64,000 nucleotides of DNA. It comes from an uncultured Lachnospiraceae bacterium (lineage in GTDB: Bacteria > Bacillota > Clostridia > Lachnospirales > Lachnospiraceae). Location of the stretch: NCBI GenBank assembly GCA_900549665.1, contig URPH01000012.1:1-64000 (forward strand), read 5' to 3'. Numbering within the stretch: position 1 is the stretch's first letter; the number at the start of each line of letters is the position of its first letter. The notes beneath the pieces were generated by a model. It made no database searches, had not been told where the DNA came from, and saw only the letters and a program-made list of their open reading frames with translations. The position numbers and the translations under genes are program-made. Shown piece by piece: positions 16,651 through 25,540 of this stretch.

Positions 16651-17241
16651 CTATTCCTGTTCGGCAATCCGGCAGATAATATCCACACAGGTATCTATTC
16701 CCAGTGTAGAACTCTTGAGCATCAGATCATAATAATCAGCCTTGCCAAACTCTGTATTGGTATAATAAGTACAATATTTTCTGCGGGCTTTATCAATGGC
16801 CTTCATTTCATCCAAAATCTGACTTTCGGAATATCCGGGCATCTGGCTCTTTAAGTTCTGCAGTCTGAAATAAGGGGATGCTGCGATAAATACATGCAAA
16901 GAATGATCAAATTCTTTTAATACCACATTGGCATTTCTTCCTACGATCACGCACTTTCCTTTTTCTCCGACCTTGCGGATCGCATCTCTCTGGGCCTCGA
17001 AAAGCTTTTCGTTTAACGGCTTATTGTAAAAATCAAACAAACTCTGTCCAAGTCCGAAATTGTGGGGAACCTTTTCATCATAATGACGAAAATCCTCTGC
17101 TGTCAGGCTCGCAGATTCCATTGCTGAGCGGATAATCACATCCTTATCCATGTAGTAATATCCCAGCCGGTTGGCAACAGCTTTTCCGATCTGTCCGCCT
17201 CCGGCCCCGAATTCTCTGCTGATTGTAATAATTTTCTTCAT
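16651..17241 (-). CDS. Cytidylate-kinase-like family protein
   Basis: This 196-residue P-loop protein starts KKIITISREFGAGGGQIGK, where the glycine-rich loop is that of the cytidylate kinase-like (CMK_2) family rather than a classical GxxxxGK[ST]. Further family segments are KCVIVGRNANVVLK and DKARRKYCTYYTN. Its cellular substrate is not established, and true CMK is a different family. It lies 12 bp after the ABC ATPase gene and is probably cotranscribed. Confidence 0.85.
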   Translation of the reverse strand: MKKIITISREFGAGGGQIGKAVANRLGYYYMDKDVIIRSAMESASLTAEDFRHYDEKVPHNFGLGQSLFDFYNKPLNEKLFEAQRDAIRKVGEKGKCVIVGRNANVVLKEFDHSLHVFIAASPYFRLQNLKSQMPGYSESQILDEMKAIDKARRKYCTYYTNTEFGKADYYDLMLKSSTLGIDTCVDIICRIAEQE

Positions 17242-17253
17242 AGCCGTTACCTC

Positions 17254-17994
17254 CTATAATACTTTATTCAGGAAATCAATGGTTCTTTGTTCTTTGGGAT
17301 TTTGCAGTACTTCCTGCGGTGTACCCTCTTCTACGATATAACCGCCGTCCATAAACAGGACACGGTCTGCAACCTCTCTGGCAAATCCCATTTCATGTGT
17401 AACGATGACCATGGTCATACCATCTGCCGCCAGATCCTTCATAACCTGGAGAACCTCTCCTACCATTTCCGGATCCAGTGCGGAGGTCGGTTCATCAAAC
17501 AACATGATATCCGGCTTCATACAAAGCGCTCTTGCAATCGCAATTCTCTGTTTTTGTCCACCGGAAAGCTGACTGGGATAGCTTTCCTTCTTTTCTACCA
17601 GTCCAACCTTTTGAAGCATTTCCAATGCACGCTCTTTGGCTTCTGCCTTGGAGCATTTCTTGAGCATGTTGGGAGCAAGCATCAGGTTGTCTAAAATGTT
17701 TAAATTGTTGAAAAGATTAAAATGCTGGAATACCATTCCGACATTTTCACGCAGCTTGTTGATATTGGTCTTTTTGCTGGTAACATCCATATCATTGACA
17801 ATGATCGTACCACCCGTGGATTCCTCAAGACGGTTGAGACATCGCAGGAATGTGGATTTGCCGGAACCGGACGGTCCGATGACAACCACAACTTCCCCTT
17901 CATAAATATCGGTTGAGATATCCTTTAATACCTCCAGGCTGCCAAAGCTTTTTTTGAGATTTTCAACATGAATCTTTAATTTTCTATCTTCCAA
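17254..17994 (-). CDS. Polar amino-acid ABC transporter ATPase
   Basis: This 246-residue ATPase powers amino-acid import. Walker A is GPSGSGKST near 36-44, the signature is LSGGQKQRIAIARAL, Walker B is DIMLFDEPTSALDPE, and the switch His is in VIVTHEMGFA. The sequence is GlnQ/HisP-like; the DNA does not fix which amino acid is carried. It overlaps the permease gene by 11 bp. Confidence 0.94.
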   Translation of the reverse strand: MEDRKLKIHVENLKKSFGSLEVLKDISTDIYEGEVVVVIGPSGSGKSTFLRCLNRLEESTGGTIIVNDMDVTSKKTNINKLRENVGMVFQHFNLFNNLNILDNLMLAPNMLKKCSKAEAKERALEMLQKVGLVEKKESYPSQLSGGQKQRIAIARALCMKPDIMLFDEPTSALDPEMVGEVLQVMKDLAADGMTMVIVTHEMGFAREVADRVLFMDGGYIVEEGTPQEVLQNPKEQRTIDFLNKVL

Positions 17995-18655
17995 CGTTTA
18001 ATCTCCTTTCCATAACCTTTGCACATCTTGAAAGAATCGTGATGACGATCAGATACATGATGCCGACAATTGCCCAGGTCTGAAATGCCATAAAGGTATT
18101 GGCCTGTACGTTTTTGGCTGTATTGACAAGTTCCGGGAAGCCGATAACCGACAAAATAGAAGTATCCTTTAAGGTGATGATAAACTGATTGATAAAGGTC
18201 GGAATCATTGTACGGATTGCCTGCGGCAGTACAACCTTACGCATGGCCATTCCATAGGAAAGCCCTAAAGACCGGGCCGCTTCCATCTGTCCTATGTCAA
18301 CAGACTGGATACCGGCTCTGATGATCTCAGCCATATAAGCACCACAGTTTAACGCCAGACAGATCGTGCCGGCCTGTAATGCGGAAAGCGTCACATTAAA
18401 GCCACCGATAATCGTATTGAAAAAATAGGGTGCTCCAAAATATACAAAGAACGCCAATACGATCATCGGCACTCCTCTGACAATATCTACGAAAATCTGG
18501 GAAACGATATTACAGACTCTGCTTTTTACCACACCAAGCAATCCGAAAAGAAGACCGATGATGCAGGCAAAAAATAACCCAAGCAGTGCAAGTAACAGGG
18601 TCTTGCCCATTGCGGCTATCAGCATATTGCCATACACTGTTATAATTTTTACCAT
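17984..18655 (-). CDS. Polar amino-acid ABC transporter permease
   Basis: This 223-residue HisM/GlnP-type permease has five hydrophobic segments and the EAA loop in EAARSLGLSYGMAMRKVVLPQAIRTMIPTF, which docks on the ATPase. The SD is AAGGA with 7-nt spacing. A 208-bp gap with a terminator-like hairpin separates it from the binding-protein gene upstream. Confidence 0.94.
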   Translation of the reverse strand: MVKIITVYGNMLIAAMGKTLLLALLGLFFACIIGLLFGLLGVVKSRVCNIVSQIFVDIVRGVPMIVLAFFVYFGAPYFFNTIIGGFNVTLSALQAGTICLALNCGAYMAEIIRAGIQSVDIGQMEAARSLGLSYGMAMRKVVLPQAIRTMIPTFINQFIITLKDTSILSVIGFPELVNTAKNVQANTFMAFQTWAIVGIMYLIVITILSRCAKVMERRLNVGR

Positions 18656-18788
18656 AACTTTTTCCTTTCTGTATCTTTAAATATATTCTATTTCAGATAT
18701 CAGGATCAAAAGGTCAAAAAGCCGTCCGTGCCTGCACGATAAGACTTCTGAACCCGGACCCCTAACATTATTTTATACTATATTGTCC

Positions 18789-18831
18789 AAAAAAGAAAGA
18801 TGCCGGACAGGAGAAAGTCCTCCCGCCCGGC
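18789..18831 (-). terminator. Partial terminator between binding protein and permease genes
   Basis: On the minus strand a 12-bp GC-rich stem (18820-18831 with 18802-18813, two G-T pairs) and 6-nt loop is followed by ATCTTTCTTTTTT. It begins about 30 bp after the binding-protein stop. Such hairpins let the lipoprotein gene be expressed above the downstream transporter genes. Confidence 0.7.
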
Positions 18832-18863
18832 GATCCGTCAGATATCATATAAGCTTCTGTTGA

Positions 18864-19715
18864 TTATTCTCCAAGATACTTAGCAAGGATTTCGTCATAT
18901 TTGCCGTTAGCCTTGATGTTTGCAAGACCTGCATTGAACATATCGATCAGTTCCTGATTGTCTGCATTGAAAATAGCCATACCGTACTGAGCAGGTTCGT
19001 TGCCTGTTCCGTCTACTAATTTCATTGCAAGACCGCCGTCTTTGATGTTTGCTGACATGATCGGAGTATCATCAAATACTGCTGCAACCTGACCGCCGAT
19101 AACAGCCTGATACATTGTAGGTGAATCCTCAAAATATGTGATCGTAAATCCATATTCATCTTTGAGGCTTTCTGCATATGAAGCGCTCATGGATCCTGTC
19201 TTAACAGCTACTGATTTGCCGGAAAGATCATCAAATCCGTCAATATCTGAGCTTTCTGCCACTGCCATGCACTGGTTGGCATCATAATAACCATCTGAGA
19301 AAATCCAGCCTGAAGCCTTACGTTCGTCAGTGATTGAAGCTCCTGCGATCATACCGTCAGCCTGACCGGCCTGGCATGCTGCGATGGAAGCATCCCATCC
19401 AAGAACCTGTACTTCATAATCAAATCCCTGATCTTCAGCAACTGCTGCAAGGATATCCATATCAATACCTACAAAATCACCTGCATCATCTGTGTACTCG
19501 AAAGGCTTAAAGGATGTATCTGTACCGATCACCCATGTCTTTTTGGATGCATCTGTTGCTGTATCTGCTGAGTCAGCTGATGTTGTGTCGGCAGCTTCTG
19601 TTGTCTCTGTTGTCTCAGCTGCACCTGTTGATGCAGGTTCCTCTGTGCTGCCACATGCTACAAGGCCAAATACCATTGTAGATGCCATAAGTAATGCTAA
19701 TAATTTCTTTTTCAT
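18864..19715 (-). CDS. Amino-acid ABC transporter substrate-binding lipoprotein
   Basis: This 283-residue family 3 solute-binding protein has a lipoprotein signal (lipobox LVAC, acylated Cys21) and a Thr/Ala/Ser/Asp-rich linker (about 24-55). The SBP_bac_3 domain begins KTWVIGTDTSFKPFEY and contains GIDMDILAAVAEDQGF. The ATG at 19715 (MKKKLLALL) has GGAG at 8 nt; an ATG two codons upstream is too close. It is first in its operon, behind a strong promoter. Confidence 0.94.
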   Translation of the reverse strand: MKKKLLALLMASTMVFGLVACGSTEEPASTGAAETTETTEAADTTSADSADTATDASKKTWVIGTDTSFKPFEYTDDAGDFVGIDMDILAAVAEDQGFDYEVQVLGWDASIAACQAGQADGMIAGASITDERKASGWIFSDGYYDANQCMAVAESSDIDGFDDLSGKSVAVKTGSMSASYAESLKDEYGFTITYFEDSPTMYQAVIGGQVAAVFDDTPIMSANIKDGGLAMKLVDGTGNEPAQYGMAIFNADNQELIDMFNAGLANIKANGKYDEILAKYLGE

Positions 19716-19763
19716 AACCATTTCTCCTCTCTTGGTCCTTAGTTTCAGGCAACCATGGTACTT

Positions 19764-19792
19764 ATTTTACAATATAAAGATGTATGTGTCAA
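19764..19792 (-). promoter_or_regulatory. Strong sigma-A promoter of the amino-acid transporter operon
   Basis: On the minus strand TTGACA (19792-19787), 17 bp, TAAAAT (19769-19764). The -35 is perfect and the -10 has one mismatch. It lies about 50 bp upstream of the lipoprotein start. Confidence 0.7.
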
Positions 19793-19886
19793 AAGAATAA
19801 ACACAAAAACATACCAATATCATCTGATACCACGGCCTACTGCCCATCTATATCAACAGCCCGGTTTCTGTACCCGGCTATGATAT

Positions 19887-20594
19887 TCATTGTTTGCAGG
19901 CATCGACAAAAGCCTGTACAAGCCTGCGGCTTTCCTCGTTTACCTGATAGGAAAATTCCGGATGCCACTGAATTCCCAGCATAAATTTTTTATCTTTGAC
20001 CTCAATCGCTTCAACCAGCCCGTCTTCCGAATACGCAGAAACATCGACACAGGGCGCCGGTGTTTTGACCGCCTGATGGTGATAACTGTTGACACCGTGG
20101 AAGCCTGCACCGACAATGTCGGAAAGCTTTGTTCCTTCTTCCACACGGATCCGGTGAGCTGTGACATCATACGGTGGCTTCATATGATGCTCTGCCCTGC
20201 ATGGATATTCGGTCGGCAGATCCTGATACAGATCACCACCAAGATATGCATTCATAAACTGAATTCCGCGGCAGATACCAAGCACCGGCTTATCCTCTCT
20301 GAGTGCCATACCCAATAAGATGCCTTCCATTTCATCCCTTTCCCTGCAGGGAATGCCGCAATTGGCAGCTGCTTCCTTTCCGTATACATAAGGTCCTACA
20401 TCATGTCCTCCGGTAAACAACAGACCGTCACACAGTGCGAATGCCTGCAGAAGCTCCTCTTTATCCGTTGTAAGCGGAAGCATAATAGGAAGCGCACGGC
20501 ATTGTTCCAGCACCTTCATATAGCCCGGGAGCATCCAATAACTCTCTTTTTCATCATCATATAACGGAATCAATCCGACAACCGGTCTTTTCAT
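19887..20594 (-). CDS. Class I glutamine amidotransferase-like hydrolase (peptidase C26, PuuD-like)
   Basis: This 235-residue gamma-glutamyl-GABA-hydrolase-like protein has its nucleophile Cys in LGICRGIQFMN, with catalytic His and Glu in GIQWHPEFSY. The FTGGHDVGPYVYG loop is also typical. Family members hydrolyse gamma-glutamyl amides; the real substrate here is unknown. It is upstream of the amino-acid importer but has its own promoter and attenuator-like leader. Confidence 0.88.
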   Translation of the reverse strand: MKRPVVGLIPLYDDEKESYWMLPGYMKVLEQCRALPIMLPLTTDKEELLQAFALCDGLLFTGGHDVGPYVYGKEAAANCGIPCRERDEMEGILLGMALREDKPVLGICRGIQFMNAYLGGDLYQDLPTEYPCRAEHHMKPPYDVTAHRIRVEEGTKLSDIVGAGFHGVNSYHHQAVKTPAPCVDVSAYSEDGLVEAIEVKDKKFMLGIQWHPEFSYQVNEESRRLVQAFVDACKQ

Positions 20595-20665
20595 ACGTTC
20601 TCCCTTATCATCAGACCGCCGCAGTCAGATATTTCTCATACAACGGTCATGTCCGATCCTGTAAA

Positions 20666-20696
20666 CAAAAAAGCCCCTGCCCATTCAGCAGACGCC
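20666..20696 (-). terminator. Attenuator-like hairpin in the leader of the C26 hydrolase gene
   Basis: On the minus strand a 9-position stem with one G-G mismatch (20696-20688 with 20680-20672) is followed by T6 (20672-20667). It lies about 40 nt after a promoter and 70 nt before the start codon, and no upstream gene on this strand needs terminating, so it may be conditional. Confidence 0.5.
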
Positions 20697-20715
20697 CTTG
20701 TCTATTACTTGATAC

Positions 20716-20744
20716 AATATACAATCATTATCCAAAAAATGCAA
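20716..20744 (-). promoter_or_regulatory. Putative promoter of the C26 hydrolase gene
   Basis: On the minus strand TTGCAT (20744-20739), 17 bp, TATATT (20721-20716). Confidence 0.5.
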
Positions 20745-20786
20745 CTGTTTTTTTTACGCACAAGACTCTTTTCTATTTTTTTACAC

Positions 20787-20815
20787 TTGTTTTATCATGA
20801 TGAATGTATTAGAAT
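20787..20815 (+). promoter_or_regulatory. Putative promoter of the ferredoxin gene
   Basis: TTGTTT (20787-20792), 17 bp, TAGAAT (20810-20815). The -35 is weak. It lies about 40 bp before the ferredoxin SD. Confidence 0.4.
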
Positions 20816-20862
20816 ACATCTATGAAGGACAAGATTTTATCTATACAAGGAGGATAATGACT

Positions 20863-21033
20863 ATGGCATTCGTAATTAACGATGGTTGTGTAGCATGTGG
20901 TGCTTGTGAAGGAGCATGCCCTGTTGGAGCAATCAGCATGGGAGATGGCAAATTTGAAATCGACGCAGATAAATGTGTAGATTGTGGTACATGTGCCGGT
21001 CAGTGCCCTACAGGCTCTATCGAGGCTGAATAA
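20863..21033 (+). CDS. 2[4Fe-4S] ferredoxin
   Basis: This 56-residue clostridial-type ferredoxin holds two CxxCxxCxxxCP cluster motifs, CVACGACEGACP (near 9-20) and CVDCGTCAGQCP (near 38-49). It is a soluble low-potential electron carrier for pyruvate:ferredoxin oxidoreductase, hydrogenase or Rnf-type enzymes. The ATG at 20863 is chosen because AGGAGG is 9 nt upstream; an ATG two codons earlier is too near. It is a single-gene unit with its own terminator. Confidence 0.95.
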   Translation: MAFVINDGCVACGACEGACPVGAISMGDGKFEIDADKCVDCGTCAGQCPTGSIEAE

Positions 21034-21065
21034 TCAGTTTTGATATATCGACCGTTAAATAATAA

Positions 21066-21093
21066 AAAGCCTCACCGTACGGTGAGGTTTTTT
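21066..21093. terminator. Bidirectional terminator between ferredoxin and dnaB
   Basis: A 7-bp stem (CCTCACC/GGTGAGG, 21070-21076 and 21081-21087) with GTAC loop is followed by T6 on the plus strand and T5 on the minus strand. It serves both convergent genes. Confidence 0.85.
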
Positions 21094-21119
21094 ATTGTAT
21101 TTTTATGGTTTATGGTCTG

Positions 21120-22478
21120 TCAGCCCTCATTCGTCTGATAACGTTTCTCCAAATTGGCAAATTTGGTATAATCCGGCAGCCATGCAAGCTTGACTACTCC
21201 TGTCGGACCACTTCTCTGCTTTGCCACATTGATCTCCGCAATTCCGATTTCCTTGGAATCTTTGTTATAATAGTCATCTCTGTAAATAAACATTACGACA
21301 TCGGCATCCTGCTCAATCGCTCCGGATTCTCGAAGATCTGATAACATCGGACGCTTATCCGGTCTTTGTTCAACGGCACGACTAAGCTGCGACAGTGCGA
21401 TAACCGGAATATCCAGCTCTCTCGCCAATGACTTTAGAGATCGGGAAATTTCTGAAATTTCCTGCTGCCTTGATTCGGATGCAGCTCTGCTTGAGCCCTT
21501 CATCAGCTGCAAGTAGTCGATGATGATCAGCTTGATATCCTTTTCCATTTTGTATTTTCTGCACTTGCTGCGAAGCTCCGATACCGTAAGGCTCGGCGGC
21601 GCATCAATGATCAGGTTGGAGTCTCCGATCTCTCCCGCCGATCTTACGATCTTTTCCCATTCGTCATCGGAAAGATTTCCGGTACGGATATGGCCGGAGT
21701 CAACATTGGATTCCAATGAAAGAAGTCGGTTTACAAGCTCAACCTCTCCCATTTCCAAACTGAAGATAGCAACTGACATATTTTTGCGCAGTGCCACATA
21801 TTCTGCAATATTTAATACAAAAGCGGTCTTTCCCATTGCGGGACGCGCTGCGATCAGTACAAGGTTGGATCCGTGAAGACCCGCCAGCTTGTAATCCAAA
21901 TCCAGAAAGCCGGTTGGAACACCGGTCACATTGCCGGAAGACTGTGATGCAGCCTCAATCCTTGATAAAGCCTGCATAACAACCTCATCAATCGGCATAT
22001 GTGATGATATCTTGCGCGACTGCACCAGATCAAACACCTTTTTCTCGGTTTCCTCAAGCAGGGAATTGTAATCCTGCTTTCCTTCATAACAGGCATTTGC
22101 AATTCCTTCATTGATCTTTATCATCTTGCGCAGAGTAGACTTTTCAATCAGGATGTTGCAAAAATCCCGTATCAGGCTGGAATTGGTATCTGCGACCAGT
22201 CCCCCAAGATACTCTATATTGTTTATCTCATCCGGGATTCCCTTTTCCTTCAGCTTGTTTTGAAGAGGAATGACATCGGGGACGCTTCCTCTGTCATACA
22301 ATTCGACAATAGCATCAAATATAATGCCGTTTTGTTTCCCGTAAAAATCATCTGAGGTCAGCAGCTCCGTTGCTGTTACAATCGCATCTTTATCGGATAT
22401 CATCGCACCGATAACCGCCTGCTCCGCATCCAGACTGTAAGGCATGACCCTCTTTTTAATTTGCTCTTCTGCCGGCAT
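21120..22478 (-). CDS. dnaB: Replicative DNA helicase
   Basis: This 452-residue hexameric fork helicase (named dnaC in Bacillus subtilis) has the N-terminal domain (MPYSLDAEQAVIGAMI) that meets primase. The RecA-like domain has Walker A AARPAMGKTAF, Walker B LIIIDYLQLM and the ALSQLSR segment. It is the last gene of gdpP-rplI-dnaB, an order also seen in Bacillus. Confidence 0.97.
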   Translation of the reverse strand: MPAEEQIKKRVMPYSLDAEQAVIGAMISDKDAIVTATELLTSDDFYGKQNGIIFDAIVELYDRGSVPDVIPLQNKLKEKGIPDEINNIEYLGGLVADTNSSLIRDFCNILIEKSTLRKMIKINEGIANACYEGKQDYNSLLEETEKKVFDLVQSRKISSHMPIDEVVMQALSRIEAASQSSGNVTGVPTGFLDLDYKLAGLHGSNLVLIAARPAMGKTAFVLNIAEYVALRKNMSVAIFSLEMGEVELVNRLLSLESNVDSGHIRTGNLSDDEWEKIVRSAGEIGDSNLIIDAPPSLTVSELRSKCRKYKMEKDIKLIIIDYLQLMKGSSRAASESRQQEISEISRSLKSLARELDIPVIALSQLSRAVEQRPDKRPMLSDLRESGAIEQDADVVMFIYRDDYYNKDSKEIGIAEINVAKQRSGPTGVVKLAWLPDYTKFANLEKRYQTNEG

Positions 22479-22499
22479 ATTGCACTCTTCCTAACTCTT

Positions 22500-22946
22500 T
22501 TACTGCTCTGTAACTTTTACACGGATCATTCCGCTTACCTTGGGATGAAGCTTTACCTTTACCTCGTATGTGCCGAAATTTTTGATGGCCTCGGGCAATA
22601 CAAGCTTCTTTTTATCAATTTCCCTGCCAAACTGCTCCTTGTATGCAGCTGCGATCTCCTTGGAAGATACGGAGCCAAACGCCTTTCCGCCCTCGCCAGA
22701 TTTCATCTTGACAACAACGATCTGCTCTTCCATTTCTTTTGCAAAATCCTTAGCCGCCTGCAGCTGCTCTGCAGCAATCTTTTCTTCATTGGCCTTCTGC
22801 AGCTTAAGGTCATTTAAGTTTTTGGGTGTAGCCTCCACACCAAGCTTGTGTGGCAGGATGTAGTTTCTCACATATCCATCGCTTTTTTCAATGATATCTC
22901 CCTTTTTTCCTACATTTTTAACATCTTCCAACAAAATAATCTTCAT
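22500..22946 (-). CDS. rplI: 50S ribosomal protein L9
   Basis: This 148-residue ribosomal protein starts MKIILLEDVKNVGKKGDIIE with the conserved Gly-rich N-domain. The long connecting helix (about 40-75) and C-terminal rRNA-binding domain follow. The ATG directly abuts the gdpP stop codon, so the genes are translationally linked. Confidence 0.97.
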   Translation of the reverse strand: MKIILLEDVKNVGKKGDIIEKSDGYVRNYILPHKLGVEATPKNLNDLKLQKANEEKIAAEQLQAAKDFAKEMEEQIVVVKMKSGEGGKAFGSVSSKEIAAAYKEQFGREIDKKKLVLPEAIKNFGTYEVKVKLHPKVSGMIRVKVTEQ

Positions 22947-24995
22947 CTAGATCTCTCCTTTTTCCAACATAGTCGTCAATGTCTCTTTCAGAATATCGAT
23001 TGCCTGTTCTACCGATACTTCCTTAAGCTGCGCCGCAGCAACATTGATGTGTCCGCCGCCGCCCAGTTTTTCCATGATGATCTGGACATTGATCTCATCC
23101 ATACTGCGGGCACTGATATAAATCAAATTATTATATTCTGTCAGCACAAAGCTGGCCTTGATTTTGTTCATATTGAGCAGCTCATTGGCCGCCTGGGCAC
23201 CGACAACAGTCGGGCTTAGGGAATCTCCCGGATCGCATACGGAAATAGCAAATGCATCCTTGAAAATCTCCGCCCTGCTGATGGTCTCGGCCTTGATCCG
23301 GTAATCAGTCACGTCATCGCGGAACATCTTGCGCACACGCAAAACATCCGCACCGCTCCTGCGCAGATATGCAGCCGCTTCAAACGTACGGACACCTGCT
23401 TTGGCTGTAAAATTGTTGCTGTCTATAACAATTCCTCCGTACAGACAGTCTGCCTCTGTACCTTTCAGACGCAGTCCGTCGATATACTGGATAACCTCCG
23501 TGACCATTTCACAGGTACTCGACGCATAGGACTCTATATAGGACAGAGTTGCATTTTCAATATATTCTTCTCCCTGTCTGTGATGATCCAGCACAACGAT
23601 CGAGCGGCACTGCTTTAACAGCTCCGGACATTCTGTAATACTCGGCTTGTTGACATCCACTACAACCAGACAGGTATTGTTGCCTGCATATTCCATTGCC
23701 TGCGAACTGCTGATCAACACCGGATCCTCAGTATCAACAGATTCCATAAAATGATCCACCATAGGCTTTAAACTCGGCGGAACTTCATTAAGGACAATAT
23801 TGGCAGTCCTTCCAAGAGATTTGGCAATACAGCATATACCGACAGCAGCACCAAAGCTGTCTACATCGGGCATCCGGTGTCCCATGACAAGAACACGATC
23901 TCTTGTTGAGATCAGTTCCTTTAAGGCATGTGCTTTTACACGCGCTTTTACACGGGTATTTTTTTCAACACGCTGGCTCTTTCCTCCATAGTAGCTTACG
24001 CCTTCCTTGGTCTTGACAACGGCCTGGTCACCGCCACGGCCCAAAGCAAGATCAATGGATGTACGTGCATATTCATAATTTTGTGCATAGGTAAGACCTC
24101 CGACACCCACACCGATACTCAGAGTCACCGACATTTCATTGCCGATATTGACTGTTTTGACCTCTTCAAGAAGATCAAAACGATTTTCCTCCAGTGTCTT
24201 TAAAGCCTGCTTGCGGATGATAAAGAAAAATTTATCCTTCTCCATCTTGCGAACAATACCGTCAAGTGAGGCAAAATACTTGTTGACACGCCTTTCGATA
24301 AGCGCGGTCAAAAGCGAGCGGCGTACCTCCTCCACACTGTCAAGTGCTTCTTCATAATTATCAAAATACAAAAGTCCGACTGCCAGACTCTGATTGTCAA
24401 TTTCTCTCAGAGCAAGCTTTAATGCAGTCTGATCAAACAGATAGATTGCGATCAGATGCCCCTCGTAAGGCCCGTCCGAGGTAAAAACGTCACTATTGGC
24501 AACCATTTCATCCAAAGGAATTTTTTTCATTTTGGCATGAAAATCACGGTCCTCATACTGGAAATCCACTTCCGCTTCATCCTCTTCCTTCCCCGGAAAT
24601 TTATCCTTTGTCAAAGAAGGAAACAGAGAATGGATCATTTTGCTTTCCGGCTTGGTCTTTCCGGCAATCTGTATGAAAGCCCGGTTAGCCCAGATGATCC
24701 TGCCGCTCTCATCCAACAGCGCATTGGGCAACTCCAGATCCCGCAAAAGCCGTTTCTGTATCTGTCCATACTGTGTTGCAAAGCTGACCAACTCCGTCAT
24801 GACAACCGGTCTGTTGAAATGCTCCATGAGTAAAAAAACAACCAGATAAATCAAAGTAAACACAGACATCAGAATACCTGCAGTCACATCGATCGTATAA
24901 GTGATAATATCTGTAATTGCCAGTAATACGCCAAATATTAACGGCATCTGAAAATATAAGCGTAATCTTCCCTTGAATTTTAAATTTTTGTCCAT
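22947..24995 (-). CDS. gdpP: Cyclic-di-AMP phosphodiesterase GdpP
   Basis: This ~682-residue membrane enzyme hydrolyses c-di-AMP to pApA. It has two N-terminal membrane helices (about 15-60), a PAS-like domain (LPNALLDESGRIIWANRAF), a degenerate GGDEF domain (about 190-330) and a DHH/DHHA1 catalytic module. The DHH motif is at about 470 (VVLDHHRQG), with an upstream metal motif GHRMPDVDS and GGGGHINVAAAQ near the end. The start at 24995 has GAGG 9 nt upstream; an ATG at 25010 is possible. Confidence 0.94.
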   Translation of the reverse strand: MDKNLKFKGRLRLYFQMPLIFGVLLAITDIITYTIDVTAGILMSVFTLIYLVVFLLMEHFNRPVVMTELVSFATQYGQIQKRLLRDLELPNALLDESGRIIWANRAFIQIAGKTKPESKMIHSLFPSLTKDKFPGKEEDEAEVDFQYEDRDFHAKMKKIPLDEMVANSDVFTSDGPYEGHLIAIYLFDQTALKLALREIDNQSLAVGLLYFDNYEEALDSVEEVRRSLLTALIERRVNKYFASLDGIVRKMEKDKFFFIIRKQALKTLEENRFDLLEEVKTVNIGNEMSVTLSIGVGVGGLTYAQNYEYARTSIDLALGRGGDQAVVKTKEGVSYYGGKSQRVEKNTRVKARVKAHALKELISTRDRVLVMGHRMPDVDSFGAAVGICCIAKSLGRTANIVLNEVPPSLKPMVDHFMESVDTEDPVLISSSQAMEYAGNNTCLVVVDVNKPSITECPELLKQCRSIVVLDHHRQGEEYIENATLSYIESYASSTCEMVTEVIQYIDGLRLKGTEADCLYGGIVIDSNNFTAKAGVRTFEAAAYLRRSGADVLRVRKMFRDDVTDYRIKAETISRAEIFKDAFAISVCDPGDSLSPTVVGAQAANELLNMNKIKASFVLTEYNNLIYISARSMDEINVQIIMEKLGGGGHINVAAAQLKEVSVEQAIDILKETLTTMLEKGEI

Positions 24996-25201
24996 TTGCA
25001 ACTGCCTCATTTTGTCTCATTCTGCTAAAGAGACATCTATAAAAATCATTCCAATAAACAAAAAGTGTACATATGTCCATCTTCATATATCAGGTCATAT
25101 ACGTTATTAGTATACCATTAAAACCATTATTTTGCACATACTATATATGGTGGTATATGATAAAAAGTTCGCTTTAAATATACAGTTTAGGGGATATCAA
25201 C

Positions 25202-25240
25202 AAAAAAAGACCAGCTGCCGAAATCCATCAGCAGTTGGTC
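25202..25240 (-). terminator. Terminator of rpsF-ssb-rpsR
   Basis: On the minus strand a 10-position stem with one mismatch (25240-25231 with 25218-25209) is followed by seven T residues (25208-25202), 14 bp after the rpsR stop. Confidence 0.85.
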
Positions 25241-25253
25241 CTTGAAAATCATA

Positions 25254-25517
25254 TTAGTCCTGAACGTAGGGCATCAAAGCGATGTGACGAGCTCTCTTGA
25301 TAGCTACTGTCAAAGCTCTCTGATGTTTAGCACAGTTTCCTGTGATACGGCGAGGAAGGATTTTTCCTCTTTCAGAAACATATTTTCTTAATTTAGCTGT
25401 ATCTTTGTAATCGATAACATTATCTTTACCGCAGAATACACAAACTTTTTTTCTTCTACGGATTCCACCTCTTCTCTTCATGGGAGAATCGGATTTGTCT
25501 GTCTTGTTAAAAGCCAT
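25254..25517 (-). CDS. rpsR: 30S ribosomal protein S18
   Basis: This 87-residue protein has the conserved core LRKYVSERGKILPRRITG. Cys residues in KKVCVFCGKDN, with a later C-x-x-H (GNCAKHQR), suggest the zinc-binding form. It is third in rpsF-ssb-rpsR; S18 pairs with S6 on the platform. Confidence 0.97.
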   Translation of the reverse strand: MAFNKTDKSDSPMKRRGGIRRRKKVCVFCGKDNVIDYKDTAKLRKYVSERGKILPRRITGNCAKHQRALTVAIKRARHIALMPYVQD

Positions 25518-25540
25518 GTCTTTGCCTCCATTCTGTTTCT

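Noticed and set aside
16651..17241. True cytidylate kinase (cmk)
   Set aside because: The glycine loop and length fit the cytidylate-kinase-like group rather than canonical CMK.
25011..25200. Promoter for gdpP
   Set aside because: A TATACT can be found, but the -35 at the right spacing matches only three of six positions.
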